From JAUVPY01 sp034412795 (GTDB lineage Bacteria; Chloroflexota; Anaerolineae; 4572-78; NAK82): DNA of 64,000 nucleotides. The DNA lies in contig DAOUMD010000283.1 in NCBI GenBank assembly GCA_034412795.1, positions 12,818 to 76,817 on the forward strand, given 5' to 3'. Of the stretch, positions 39,626 to 47,130 are shown piece after piece. Positions within the stretch are counted from its first letter, which is position 1. Each line of letters starts with the position of its first letter. The position numbers and the translations under genes are program-made. Below the pieces are notes generated by a model. That model had not been told where the DNA came from. It worked only from the letters and a program-made list of their open reading frames with translations, and did no database searches.

Positions 39626-40033
39626 TTAATGCCCCAGGACCTCCACCGAATTTGAGCGTTCTTTCCACGTCCACTTGACCGCTTTGAAACAGCCGGCCAA
39701 CTGCTGGGCGTAGTCACGTAAAGGGCGCAGGTGCTCCTTCTTGCACTTCCAGGTGCCTTGAACCTGGTAAAGCACCAATTGACTGTCGCCGATCACTTCC
39801 AGGGTGTAACCGGCTGCCGAATGACCGTGTTTATGAATACGCTCGGACAGGTCCACCAGGCCACCGATCAGGGCGTGGTATTCGGCTTCGTTGTTTGTGG
39901 TGCCGGGCTCGAACTCCAGCCGCTCGATGACGCTTTGACCGGTTCGAGTTTTGATCTGGTAGGAGCCGTAGCCGTGAGCGTCTGGGGCTCCGTTGTTCTT
40001 TGAGCCACCGTCGAATGTGATGGTGTAATCCAT
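39626..40033 (-). CDS. rnhA: Ribonuclease H (RNase HI-like)
   Basis: 135 residues from ATG 40033 (AAAGGAGG upstream); the frame is open to ATG 40168, which would add a 45-residue cysteine-bearing extension without a site. Catalytic pattern: TFDGGSKNNG (Asp), NNEAEYHALI (Glu), VIGDSQLVLYQV (Asp). It degrades RNA in RNA-DNA hybrids, for example primers made by the phage Prim-Pol. Confidence 0.88.
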   Translation of the reverse strand: MDYTITFDGGSKNNGAPDAHGYGSYQIKTRTGQSVIERLEFEPGTTNNEAEYHALIGGLVDLSERIHKHGHSAAGYTLEVIGDSQLVLYQVQGTWKCKKEHLRPLRDYAQQLAGCFKAVKWTWKERSNSVEVLGH

Positions 40034-40142
40034 GTTGCCTCCTTTGCAGGTGGGCCGCCACGCGTCACGTTCCGGGAAACGTGGCGAGAGAAGTAGTTCC
40101 CAGCGGTGACCGCAACAGGTCCACGTGCGCACTGTCCAATAC

Positions 40143-40385
40143 TTATGCTTGCGATGAGTGGTTCGCATGCTGGTTCGGTTCCGTTGGAATGTAGTACCTG
40201 CGTGGCTTATGTGGGCCACTTCGGGCAATAGCGCCCTGGCCGGTCAGGTTTTTTAGGGCATTCATCACGGTCTGATTGCAGAAGCCCGACATCACGGCCA
40301 GCTCGCGGATGGTCGGCGAGTACCGGTTCTCACGTTGGAACCTACGCAGGAAGAAGTACACCTGATTCAGGGTGCTTTGGTGCAT
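40143..40385 (-). CDS. LexA-like winged-helix DNA-binding protein
   Basis: 80 residues from ATG 40385 (GGAGG upstream). RENRYSPTIRELAVMSGFCN, QTVMNALKNLTGQG and KPRRYYIP follow the N-terminal domain of LexA, without the C-terminal peptidase. A copy of the palindrome (40326-40341) lies within its own gene, encoding RRFQREN, so it is a candidate reader of that motif; this is speculation. Confidence 0.75.
   Translation of the reverse strand: MHQSTLNQVYFFLRRFQRENRYSPTIRELAVMSGFCNQTVMNALKNLTGQGAIARSGPHKPRRYYIPTEPNQHANHSSQA
40326..40341. promoter_or_regulatory. Dispersed palindrome GTTCYNACGTNRGAAC, copy 4
   Basis: GTTCTCACGTTGGAAC, in the LexA-like gene and directly after the stop of the overlapping gene. 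Confidence 0.75.
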
Positions 40386-40656
40386 CCTGGACCTCCAGTC
40401 CGATCTCTGATGGAGCCACGCCCATTTCCTCGCAGATGACGACCAGCATCGAGTTGTGCTGGGTTGTAGCTTGTTGGAACGCGGCTTCTTTGTTGATGAC
40501 CTGTCCCTGTGCGAGGGCCTGGCGAGCTGCCTCGTCGATGGCCTCACGGGCAGTCGTGTCCAGCCGCTGCCTGACATTCTGGAGAGCCTCGACTAGCTCA
40601 CTCCTGCGGACGGTCGGGTCCGCGATTCTTTGAGGTCGGCGTCGTCGTTTCTTCAT
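40342..40656 (-). CDS. Phage protein with basic N-terminus
   Basis: 104 residues from ATG 40656 (TGATG overlap with the gene before). Starts MKKRRRRPQR, then helices. Overlaps the LexA-like gene by 44 bases. Unknown function; nucleic-acid binding likely. Confidence 0.68.
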   Translation of the reverse strand: MKKRRRRPQRIADPTVRRSELVEALQNVRQRLDTTAREAIDEAARQALAQGQVINKEAAFQQATTQHNSMLVVICEEMGVAPSEIGLEVQDAPKHPESGVLLPA

Positions 40657-40835
40657 CACACGCACCCCAGGTGAGCCAGTAGCTTCTGGCTGGACGAACC
40701 AACCGCGCCGTTCATCTTCTGCGTAGGAGATACCAGTATGATGATCTGAACCTGGCTGTCTGCTTCTCCACAAAACGCGCACGTGTGGGCATGCTTGATC
40801 CTTTGCTTATTGTGGCCCATTTTGTTGTCGGCCAT
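40656..40835 (-). CDS. 59-residue zinc-finger-like protein
   Basis: ATG 40835 follows AAGGAGG; the TGA overlaps the next ATG. HAHTCAFCGEADSQ gives a Cys-x2-Cys knuckle with nearby His residues. Its spacing in the operon and overlap support a real gene. Confidence 0.65.
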   Translation of the reverse strand: MADNKMGHNKQRIKHAHTCAFCGEADSQVQIIILVSPTQKMNGAVGSSSQKLLAHLGCV

Positions 40836-40870
40836 TGAGAATCCTCCTTGAATTGTGTTGAGATTTGTTT

Positions 40871-40888
40871 AACCGAAGGTTACTATCA
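40871..40888 (-). repeat. ATAGTA-hairpin element in an intergenic gap
   Basis: Plus strand AACCGAAGGTTACTATCA: TAACC/GGTTA stem next to TACTATC. One of about nine copies. Confidence 0.55.
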
Positions 40889-40947
40889 GGCTGGCTCCTT
40901 CTAAGCTGGAGCTTACGCCAAATGAGCCACCCTGGTTTGCTCGTGAG

Positions 40948-41217
40948 CTAGAGGTCCGCTTCGACAATGCCGGCCACCGAGTCGCTGATGATCCACAGCG
41001 CCTCGTCGAAGCTGTCGGCGTAAGCCAGGGTGCCCTCGATTTCCTCGACCATGACGAACCAGCCGTCCTCTTGGCCGTAGCTCAGGTGGATGGTGAGATA
41101 GGGGTGGTTCTCACGTAGGAACCACTCGACGTACTGGGCGGGCTGTGTGGCCTGGCGCACATCCATGTGGCCGTTACCATTGGCCCGGATGCGGCTGAGC
41201 AAGTTGTCAAGGATCAT
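40948..41217 (-). CDS. Small phage protein of unknown function
   Basis: 89 residues, coupled by ATGA to the gene before it. Beta-alpha pattern (YLTIHLSYGQEDGWFVMVEE then ADSFDEALWIISD) resembles HicB-like or type II antitoxin-like small domains, but no partner toxin is seen. Confidence 0.68.
   Translation of the reverse strand: MILDNLLSRIRANGNGHMDVRQATQPAQYVEWFLRENHPYLTIHLSYGQEDGWFVMVEEIEGTLAYADSFDEALWIISDSVAGIVEADL
41107..41122. promoter_or_regulatory. Dispersed palindrome GTTCYNACGTNRGAAC, copy 5
   Basis: GTTCTCACGTAGGAAC inside the 89-residue gene (codons FLREN). Confidence 0.75.
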
Positions 41218-41492
41218 GGTTGTCTCCTGTTGATTGTGATTTCAAGGCGAAATCCGTTGACGCTGCACCCCTCGTGGTAGACCATGACCACTAATTCACA
41301 GCGGGCGGCGTGGTGAATCATACGACCCAGTCCCAAGGTGATTTGATAGGCCGTCATGCCCTTGAATACTTCGAGACGGGGGTGGTTGATGTAGTGCTTG
41401 TTGAAAATAAGCGCCGGGGTTTTGTGGCCCCACACGCACTTGACGTACCAGCGGGTATATCTCTTTTGGGCGAGCTTGCCGTGTAGTATCAT
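41214..41492 (-). CDS. Small phage protein of unknown function
   Basis: 92 residues from ATG 41492 (ATGA overlap with the DUF2493 gene). Basic, with WYVKCVWGHKTPALIFNK. No family recognised. Confidence 0.65.
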   Translation of the reverse strand: MILHGKLAQKRYTRWYVKCVWGHKTPALIFNKHYINHPRLEVFKGMTAYQITLGLGRMIHHAARCELVVMVYHEGCSVNGFRLEITINRRQP

Positions 41493-41869
41493 TTCGCCTC
41501 CTCGTATCGGATGACGCGGGTAGGTAATCCTTTGATCTGGGCGGTGCCGAGCATATGCTTCGTGCCCCTGGACTTCCCGTCCCAGAAAACGGCCAGCCCG
41601 CAGTGTTCGTGAGTGAGTGCGTAGTCGGCCATATCCACGTTGCGGATGTAGCCGGCCTGTTTGCCGTAGCGGTTCCAATCGGCGGGCATCTGTGTTACTT
41701 TATGCCCGCGTGACCTGGCCCAGCGTTCGCCGAGTGAGTCAGCGCCCTTGGCCGTGCCGGACACGACCTCTACTTCGTCGTAGTGCTGGGTGAGGTGGTC
41801 CAGCTTGCGGGCCATCAGGGCGTAATCACGGAACGTGCGACCGCCAGCGACGATGAGAACGCGTTTCAT
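41489..41869 (-). CDS. DUF2493/SLOG-superfamily protein
   Basis: 126 residues from ATG 41869. RVLIVAGGRTFRDYALM, VVSGTAKGADSLGERWA, PADWNRYGKQAGYIRN and VFWDGKSRGTKHM are the conserved stretches of DUF2493, a Rossmann-like SLOG family thought to bind nucleotide-derived ligands or process nucleic acids. It is translated after a 12-codon leader peptide whose stop overlaps its ATG. Confidence 0.88.
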   Translation of the reverse strand: MKRVLIVAGGRTFRDYALMARKLDHLTQHYDEVEVVSGTAKGADSLGERWARSRGHKVTQMPADWNRYGKQAGYIRNVDMADYALTHEHCGLAVFWDGKSRGTKHMLGTAQIKGLPTRVIRYEEAK

Positions 41870-41904
41870 ATGGTTCCCACGTAGGAACGGTAGGTGCAGG
41901 TCAT
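41866..41904 (-). CDS. 12-residue leader peptide containing the palindrome
   Basis: ATG 41904 follows GAAGGAG; the peptide MTCTYRSYVGTI ends with a TGA that overlaps the DUF2493 ATG. Because the DUF2493 gene has no ribosome binding site of its own, its translation probably depends on this leader. The palindrome copy at 41873-41888 occupies most of the leader. Confidence 0.5.
   Translation of the reverse strand: MTCTYRSYVGTI
41873..41888. promoter_or_regulatory. Dispersed palindrome GTTCYNACGTNRGAAC, copy 6
   Basis: GTTCCCACGTAGGAAC, 3-4 bases upstream of the DUF2493 start. Confidence 0.8.
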
Positions 41905-41925
41905 ACGAGTCTCCTTCTGCGAACA

Positions 41926-42096
41926 TATAGATGATTATCAATATGATTATGTGATGCTGTCGGTGTCGTATTGGGTTGGGTACACCCAGGCCGACAGGCG
42001 GGTGAACCTATGGCGGAAGAGAAACCCGGACAGGCGAGCACGCATTTCGCAGTAGAGCATCGTTTGATCCTTTCATATAGATGATTATCAATATGA
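41926..42096. repeat. Two copies of a 22-base direct repeat flanking a small gene
   Basis: CATATAGATGATTATCAATA followed by TGA occurs at 41925-41947 and 42075-42097 (within a base or two). Each copy lies just upstream of a minus-strand start (leader peptide and 37-residue gene). The core TGATTATCA is palindromic and could be an operator. Confidence 0.7.
41947..42060 (-). CDS. 37-residue basic protein
   Basis: ATG 42060 with AAAGGA eight bases upstream. Starts MLYCEMRARLSGFLFRHR and is basic in the first half. Framed by the two direct repeats. Function unknown. Confidence 0.5.
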   Translation of the reverse strand: MLYCEMRARLSGFLFRHRFTRLSAWVYPTQYDTDSIT

Positions 42097-42217
42097 AGCG
42101 GAGGATGATGTGCCTGGGAGCATATCATCCCCCGCCTCACACGCGTTTCAAGTTGAAATTGCCAACTGGTCAGCAATTCTACCACTAACCGGCCAGAATG
42201 TCAAACGGTTGGTCAAC

Positions 42218-43213
42218 TTACGAACCATTCACCAACTCGAACTCCACCTTGTAGCCGGCGCGGATTCCGGCTGCCTGCCACTCTGCCGCCTGGGTGCGGG
42301 TCTCGTCGGTGTTGGGGCCGATCACCTTGCTGCCGGCGTCGTTCTCATCTTCGCGACTCACCCAGCGCATCAGGATGGCGCGTGTGGCACGTACCTGTGC
42401 CATATGGGCCTGGCGTTGTGATCGTCGTTCTGCGACGTTAGCCTGCCACATGCGCTCCCGGAGCGCCTCTCCGGTGACGACCTGGTTCAGCACGGGTGCC
42501 ATGTGCGGGATCGCCGGCTGCACGCCACGGTTCACGCGCCGGAAGTTGCTGTAGTCGTGGTAGTGGACGACGTGGGTCTCGCCCCGGTCGTCCCGCTCTT
42601 CCTGCGAGGTCAGCCCCACGCCGAACTGGCCCAGGTATTCGCGGTATTCCATCAGGAGCGCCGGCTGAGCTGCCGGGGGCTGCTCGGCGATCAGGTCCAG
42701 CATGGCACGGGTGAGCCGGCCACCCACCGAATCACCGCGCCGACCGGCACGTCGCGCCTCGGCGATGGCGGAGATGGACGCGGCGAACGCACCGTCACCG
42801 CCTATGTCCTCCAGGAGCGTCTGGAAGCTGGGCGCGTGCAGCTCTTCAGCCACCGTGACCGGCCTGCACGCTTTGCACATTCCGTCGCTAGAGGCGAACA
42901 GTCTGCGATTGTGAGTTGGGCACATGTGGAACATGGGTTGACTCCTTTCATGCTGAATGGGTTGATATTCTTCTTCACCGCCTGGGGTACTATCTTCCGG
43001 CTCCAGGATGTCGTCGGGATCGAAGAAGTCGTTGTGGACCATCGCCTGGGCCAGGTTGGGGTCGGAGCGCAACAGCGCACTCGCGCCGGCAGTCACCTGT
43101 CCAACGGTGTACACCTTCTCCTCGCCGTCGGTGACGATGACGGCGCCGGTGTGGTCGGAGTCCACCAGCCGACCGAGAGCCTGAAATACTGCCAAAGCGT
43201 CTTCGTACAACAT
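42218..43213 (-). CDS. Phage protein of unknown function
   Basis: 331 residues from ATG 43213 (GGAGG eight bases upstream). Acidic N-terminal third with a cysteine pair region (MCPTHNRRLF...MCKAC) that may bind zinc; helical, Arg-rich C-terminal half (RRSQRQAHMAQVRATRAIL). An ATAGTA-hairpin element lies at 42976-42994 in codons EDSTPGG. Confidence 0.75.
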   Translation of the reverse strand: MLYEDALAVFQALGRLVDSDHTGAVIVTDGEEKVYTVGQVTAGASALLRSDPNLAQAMVHNDFFDPDDILEPEDSTPGGEEEYQPIQHERSQPMFHMCPTHNRRLFASSDGMCKACRPVTVAEELHAPSFQTLLEDIGGDGAFAASISAIAEARRAGRRGDSVGGRLTRAMLDLIAEQPPAAQPALLMEYREYLGQFGVGLTSQEERDDRGETHVVHYHDYSNFRRVNRGVQPAIPHMAPVLNQVVTGEALRERMWQANVAERRSQRQAHMAQVRATRAILMRWVSREDENDAGSKVIGPNTDETRTQAAEWQAAGIRAGYKVEFELVNGS

Positions 43214-43218
43214 TTTCT

Positions 43219-43362
43219 GCACCTCCAAGTGCGTGATTAGGGTTTGATAAGCGCGAGGGTACTTCCCTCTTCAGACCACTCGTGGTTTTATCCCACGAGC
43301 AGGCGCCATTCGGGGAATGGCGCTGAAGAAGGACCTCTCCGAAGAGAGGCCACCTCCCTAGC
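43219..43362 (-). promoter_or_regulatory. Structured leader: conserved 5' UTR and three hairpins
   Basis: Positions 43219-43243 nearly repeat 43762-43785 (TGCACCTCC then AGTGCGTGATTAGGG). Next come three adjacent stems: CTCGTGG/CCACGAG, GCGCCATTC/AATGGCGC, CCTCTC CGAA GAGAGG. The block separates two minus-strand genes and may hold a processing site, terminator or regulatory RNA. Confidence 0.5.
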
Positions 43363-43759
43363 CCCAGTAGATTTTGTCCACCAGGGCCGCTGCTTCGACG
43401 TTCAGGCCGGCGACATTAAAGATGGCGCGGATGATGTCCTTATCATCTGTGCCGCCGTCCTCCACGTCGATGAAATTGTCCACGCCAGCGCGTTCGGCCA
43501 GGCGATAGTAGCGGCCCAGGGCGCCGTCCATACGCCACAAGGGCGTGTTGTGCAGCAGCTTCCAGAGAGCGTATTGCTTATCCTGGTCAAGCTCCCTATC
43601 GTAGCGGTCCTTCAACTCGGTGTAGAGCGCCAGGTCTTCCGGTGTGATGAGATCACCCGTGGCCGTGTTGACGAACTCCAGCCACCACTCGTCGTCGGTG
43701 GGGCGCCAGGAATAGCGCTTCTCACCGGTCTTGAACCCTGCATAAACGTCGATACCCAC
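43358..43759 (-). CDS. Phage protein of unknown function
   Basis: 133 residues from GTG 43759 (GGAGG six bases upstream). Contains YSWRPTDDEWWLEFVN and EDLALYTELKDRYDREL; acidic and aromatic-rich. No family recognised. Confidence 0.68.
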   Translation of the reverse strand: MGIDVYAGFKTGEKRYSWRPTDDEWWLEFVNTATGDLITPEDLALYTELKDRYDRELDQDKQYALWKLLHNTPLWRMDGALGRYYRLAERAGVDNFIDVEDGGTDDKDIIRAIFNVAGLNVEAAALVDKIYWG

Positions 43760-43800
43760 AATGCACCTCCAGTGCGTGATTAGGGGCGCGGCGCGCCGTA

Positions 43801-44010
43801 CTATTGATTGTTGACTTGCCAGCCTTCTGGCCTGATGATGAGCTGACCGGGACCCGGTACTACGTCCAGACCCAAGTCGTCGAGTAGTTGCCGGGCCACG
43901 TTCAACTCCCACTGGTGGCCGGCCAGGCCGGCAACGTGGCCGGCATGAACGATGTTGATCGCTTCTCGCACCGCTGTTGCCGGGGCGCCCATCGTGTAAA
44001 GAAGGATCAT
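43801..44010 (-). CDS. Small phage protein of unknown function
   Basis: 69 residues, ATGA-coupled to the gene before it. Its stop TAG is part of an ATAGTA-hairpin element (43787-43808). Confidence 0.66.
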   Translation of the reverse strand: MILLYTMGAPATAVREAINIVHAGHVAGLAGHQWELNVARQLLDDLGLDVVPGPGQLIIRPEGWQVNNQ

Positions 44011-44270
44011 TGCGTCACCTCGTATGCGGTTTTAATGAAGCGGATCGTCACGGGTCGCACGTAACCCGCGAAGGGCAAGCGCTTCCCGTTTCCCCAGCTA
44101 ACCGGCTTGAAGCCATTCGACTCCAGCCAATCCCATGCCACGTCGGCCTTGGCCTCCCAGTCCATGGTCGGCAGGCCATCGACCTGGGTGGTCGCATCCA
44201 GGCCGAACATTGCTTCCTGAGTGGGCTTGTTGTAGCTGTCCCATTCGACAGTGAGTGTTGCGCTTTGCAT
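44007..44270 (-). CDS. Small phage protein of unknown function
   Basis: 87 residues from ATG 44270 (GGAGG upstream). Beta-rich (ATLTVEWDSYNKP, YVRPVTIRFIK). No family recognised. Confidence 0.68.
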   Translation of the reverse strand: MQSATLTVEWDSYNKPTQEAMFGLDATTQVDGLPTMDWEAKADVAWDWLESNGFKPVSWGNGKRLPFAGYVRPVTIRFIKTAYEVTQ

Positions 44271-44372
44271 ATGACACCTCCGTTTGCGTGAGTAGTTGGG
44301 TAAGAGCGAAGCGGCGTGAGCCGGCATGAGGCCGTTCCAATTGGAACTTCCTGAGCAGCTCCGCTTTCTGTG

Positions 44373-44458
44373 GGTCTGAAACCTGTCCGCAGGACAGGCG
44401 TCAGGCCCATAGAAAGCAGAGGGACCCAGGGCGATCAGGGCACCTGGGTCCTTGCTTG
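44373..44458. repeat. Long imperfect hairpin and a second stem
   Basis: GCTTTCTGTGGGTCTGAAAC... pairs over ~26 bases with ...AGGCCCATAGAAAGC around a GCA loop, with several G.U-type differences, and GGACCCAGG/CCTGGGTCC follows. The gap 44271-44483 holds no gene; the hairpin may be a host REP-type element or a terminator. Confidence 0.6.
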
Positions 44459-44483
44459 GGGTATTCGGTTGTGGGTGACACTG

Positions 44484-44840
44484 CTACTGATGGCTGTTGT
44501 TGTAGGCGCTCTGGGCTGCGTTGATGGCGCTGCTGCTCAGGTCTTTGTACCACTGGGAAGCGCCCAGATTGGGGGCCTGGAAGGCAGCACGACCCTCACT
44601 GGTGGTGAGGTCGTTGGCTCGCACACCGGGGACGCCAGTGCGGACAGCATTGTTGCTACTGAAGAACCGTTGCTGCTGGGTGTTGTTGGGGCTGAAGGCA
44701 GCCTTGGCTTTCTGGAACCAGCCTTGACCGCCACCCTGGCCACCACCACAATTGCCACCGGGGCAACCGGCGAATGCGACAGGGGCAAACACTGACGCGA
44801 GAACAGCAACCAACACAGCGATGAGAATAAAGCGGTACAT
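44484..44840 (-). CDS. Secreted glycine-rich small protein
   Basis: 118 residues from ATG 44840 (AAGGAGG upstream). A clear signal peptide (MYRFILIAVLVAVLASVFAP...AFA) with a likely cut after AFA, then CPGGNCGGGQGGG. The mature part is Asn/Ser/Ala-rich. Possibly exported from the lysogen or a virion/lysis accessory; function unknown. Confidence 0.72.
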   Translation of the reverse strand: MYRFILIAVLVAVLASVFAPVAFAGCPGGNCGGGQGGGQGWFQKAKAAFSPNNTQQQRFFSSNNAVRTGVPGVRANDLTTSEGRAAFQAPNLGASQWYKDLSSSAINAAQSAYNNSHQ

Positions 44841-44886
44841 AGTACCTCCTTGGCACTCGGCAGTACCCGCCATATGATTTAGAGCT

Positions 44887-44977
44887 TGCGCTCTGCACTG
44901 CCCACCGTGATGGGCAATACAGAGCGCATCTCTCAGGAGAGATGCGCCGCATTTTCTACGAAATGCGCACTACTATC
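44887..44977 (-). promoter_or_regulatory. Three tandem GCGC-bounded hairpins
   Basis: GCGCTCTG...CAGAGCGC, GCGCATCTCT/AGAGATGCGC and GCGCATTT/AAATGCGC follow one another between two genes, ending in CACTACTATC (ATAGTA motif). Layout resembles 43262-43362. Confidence 0.6.
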
Positions 44978-45198
44978 TTGTGTCTGAGCGAGCCAGGTAT
45001 GTCTGTATCGCTCCAGCGCACTGTTGGGAGTCCAGTGTGGTCGTAGCAGAGGGCGCCTTGTATCTCATTGGCCACCCACTCCGACCCTCCGCGTAGCCCC
45101 TTAACCTCGGTGACTACAGGCCCCAGCGAGCTGTCAGAGACAGAGACCCTGACGTTGCCCTTGGGGAGCTTGCCGTACACTTGCGAAAGAAAAGACAC
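44956..45198 (-). CDS. Small phage protein of unknown function
   Basis: 80 residues from GTG 45198 (GGAGG upstream). Beta-rich (NVRVSVSDSSLGPVVTEVKG). The last codons overlap a hairpin. Confidence 0.65.
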   Translation of the reverse strand: MSFLSQVYGKLPKGNVRVSVSDSSLGPVVTEVKGLRGGSEWVANEIQGALCYDHTGLPTVRWSDTDIPGSLRHKIVVRIS

Positions 45199-45222
45199 AG
45201 TACACCTCCGTGAATTAGGGAC

Positions 45223-45265
45223 TTAGCCCTTTTCTCTGTCCCCCGTGAGGGGCAAAGAAAAGGGC
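45223..45265 (-). promoter_or_regulatory. Long hairpin upstream of the 80-residue gene
   Basis: AGCCCTTTTCT...CCCC, loop CGTGA, GGGG...AGAAAAGGGCT. About 17 paired bases. Possible terminator or leader structure for the minus-strand operon. Confidence 0.6.
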
Positions 45266-45313
45266 TGGAGCGCGCACATAGTCTCCAGCCCTGGGTGTTG
45301 CGTATTCTGTTGT

Positions 45314-45523
45314 TCAGAGAATTTCCTCGGAGAACTCCCCTCCGAGGATGTAGAAGACCAAGGACAGCACCCCAACGCTGACCGATGGGGTGGCTATGCC
45401 AGCCACGAAGGCAGCCGTGAGCTGGCGATAGACAATAAGACCGTAGCAGTCTGCTACGGTCAGGACGATAGCCACTGTCAAGCTGGTGAGCATGACAACC
45501 AGGCCGAGATCACGCTTATGCAC
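45314..45523 (-). CDS. Small membrane protein (two helices)
   Basis: 69 residues from GTG 45523 (GGAGG upstream). Two membrane helices (LGLVVMLTSLTVAIVLTVA and SVSVGVLSLVFYIL). Small two-helix phage membrane proteins are often holins or superinfection-exclusion proteins; neither is shown here. First gene of this minus-strand run, next to the cargo island. Confidence 0.7.
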   Translation of the reverse strand: MHKRDLGLVVMLTSLTVAIVLTVADCYGLIVYRQLTAAFVAGIATPSVSVGVLSLVFYILGGEFSEEIL

Positions 45524-45546
45524 GGTTCCACCTCCGTGGGATACCT

Positions 45547-45570
45547 GGGGGGAGTACCCCCCAGGTTCAC
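45547..45570 (+). terminator. Hairpin
   Basis: ACCTGGGGGG, loop AGTA, CCCCCCAGGT, then TCACTTTTTG on the plus strand. A strong stem at the left edge of the cargo island. Confidence 0.6.
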
Positions 45571-45723
45571 TTTTTGCTTATATTTATATTCATTCTCATC
45601 CTCGATCTCGCGGGGAGGTGGAAACCGTTTTGGGGAAGTAGGGGGTTGAAAAAAGGTGACTGGCACCGCTTGTGGTTTTAGGACAAAAAAGGGGGAATCT
45701 AACATTTTGGTAGTCTACCCCAT

Positions 45724-45960
45724 TCGTGTTGACGCAACGAGCTCGCCCATTTCTACCGCAAAGAGCACGAAAAACACTAAGAGCCAATTTTCAAACAGGC
45801 TCTTAGCGCATTTTGGAACGGTTTGAACCTACATGTGGGCGTATTGGTCAGTGCCCCCCAATATGTAGGGGACAAGGGCCAATAATTTTCAAACAGGTTC
45901 TAAGAAAACTTTGTGCTCTTTGTGCGCTTCGTGGTTTATGTTCTCTGGCTCTGGCATATC
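45724..45960. repeat. Host-type short repeats in the island's left flank
   Basis: ATTTTCAAACAGG(C/T)TCT occurs twice (45789 and 45888) and 7-mer-like runs related to CTTTGTGCTCTTTGTG and its complement ACCGCAAAGAGCACG occur beside each. Such strings are common in Chloroflexota intergenic DNA, suggesting the island came from a host chromosome. The stretch 45524-46001 holds no convincing gene. Confidence 0.55.
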
Positions 45961-46001
45961 AACACGAAGCAGGGAGACCACCAACATTTTGGGGATTGAA
46001 A

Positions 46002-46112
46002 ATGGGGGACAAACGTGATATATTAACAAGTGGTATCTCTGTGCTTGAAGAACGGGCCACGGTTTTGAAAGAGCTTTGGTTGGAGACATCTTATAAGGAG
46101 GTATGTCAATGA
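46002..46112 (+). CDS. 36-residue small protein
   Basis: ATG 46002 to a TGA that overlaps the next ATG (ATGA). Starts MGDKRDILTSGISVLEERAT and is amphipathic helical. GGGGA precedes it. The overlap is the main support. Confidence 0.4.
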   Translation: MGDKRDILTSGISVLEERATVLKELWLETSYKEVCQ

Positions 46113-46723
46113 GTGATAAGTCCGAAATAAAAAATGGCGGATGTTTTCAGACTATGGTTGACGCAATGCAGATAGTTGCTGCTGTTTCTGGTATTGTTGC
46201 GTTACTTGTCGGAACTATCACATTTTGGTACAGTTTGACAAATCCAAATAGAATTGAAGCTATTATCGGAGTCTTACCTGGCTTTACAACTACCCCGTTA
46301 CCACCCAATAACACACCCTATCCGACATATACACCCTATCCGACCCCTAGAGCCATTGCCCAACCAACCAATGATAATTCCGCAACTCCAACTGAGCTGA
46401 GCCAAATGCGCTCCGAGGTAGCTCAACTAAGAAGTGATCTCGATTCGATGAATAGCAGAATTTTAAGCATGGAGGAAGCTATCCTTGAAAACCCTGCCAA
46501 AGCTCTGGAACTGACGTTACTGAAGAGGGATATGGAAGATCTCAAGAAAAGCTACCAAGATAGTCTAGAGTCAACGGCGATACAAATTGACCGGATCTAT
46601 GATTTCAACAAGTGGCTTATTGGACTGATGCTCCCAATGGCGGTCGGAGTGGTTGCCTTAGTGGTGAACAATTTCTTGCCTGGGTCAAGTGAGAAAAGCA
46701 AAGAGAAGCCCTCTGATGAGTGA
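46109..46723 (+). CDS. Membrane protein with coiled coil, unknown function
   Basis: 204 residues from ATG 46109 (AAGGAGG seven bases upstream). Helix at ~20-42, a Pro/Thr-rich linker (PLPPNNTPYPTYTPYPTP), a long coiled coil (SQMRSEVAQLRSDLDSMNSR) and a C-terminal membrane helix. Both ends anchor the coiled coil at the membrane. First large gene of the cargo island; no family recognised. Confidence 0.68.
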   Translation: MSDKSEIKNGGCFQTMVDAMQIVAAVSGIVALLVGTITFWYSLTNPNRIEAIIGVLPGFTTTPLPPNNTPYPTYTPYPTPRAIAQPTNDNSATPTELSQMRSEVAQLRSDLDSMNSRILSMEEAILENPAKALELTLLKRDMEDLKKSYQDSLESTAIQIDRIYDFNKWLIGLMLPMAVGVVALVVNNFLPGSSEKSKEKPSDE

Positions 46724-46767
46724 TGAATGAGAGATAGTACTAATCCTAAGATTATGAAGCACAATAG

Positions 46768-47032
46768 ATGACCACCCTCCCACCCGAACTCGCCGCCTTT
46801 TCATACCTACTCGACGTACCCCGGTGCGGGATGCGTTTCACTACTGTCTCTGCTTGTTGATGGTCGAAGCCGGCAAGATGCGCCTGGTCGAGAAGATTCC
46901 CGGCGAGAGTGGGGAGATTTGCGTGTTTGAGACAGTGGCCAGGGTTAAGTTCAGCGTTAGCAAGCCGACCCTCAGCAGGAAGCGGCCCTGATCGACGTGT
47001 TGCGGGAGATTTTGGAGGATGAGGGGATGTGA
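46768..47032 (+). pseudogene. Frameshifted remnant of a conserved Chloroflexota small protein
   Basis: Three frames in order read MTTLPPELAAFSYLLDVP, then VRDAFHYCLCLLMVEAGKMR...GEICVFETVARVKFSV, then EAALIDVLREILEDEG and stop. Joined, they give an ~88-residue protein of a type common in Chloroflexota. Two frameshifts break it. A shorter remnant of the same C-terminus lies at 48336. Confidence 0.75.
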
Positions 47033-47130
47033 GACTACAGATACACCTGGTTGGCACGATAAGAACGCTGTTATGTATGTTGTGCTTGTCACAATCAAAA
47101 CGTTAATCTGACAGTTAGGTTAAGAAAGAT

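Noticed and set aside
44334..44347. GTTCCAATTGGAAC as a ninth copy of the dispersed palindrome
   Set aside because: It lacks the ACGT centre and has a spacing two bases shorter.
45813..46112. 99-residue plus-strand frame at the island start
   Set aside because: The first two thirds cover host-type repeats; only the last 36 codons have gene-like signals.
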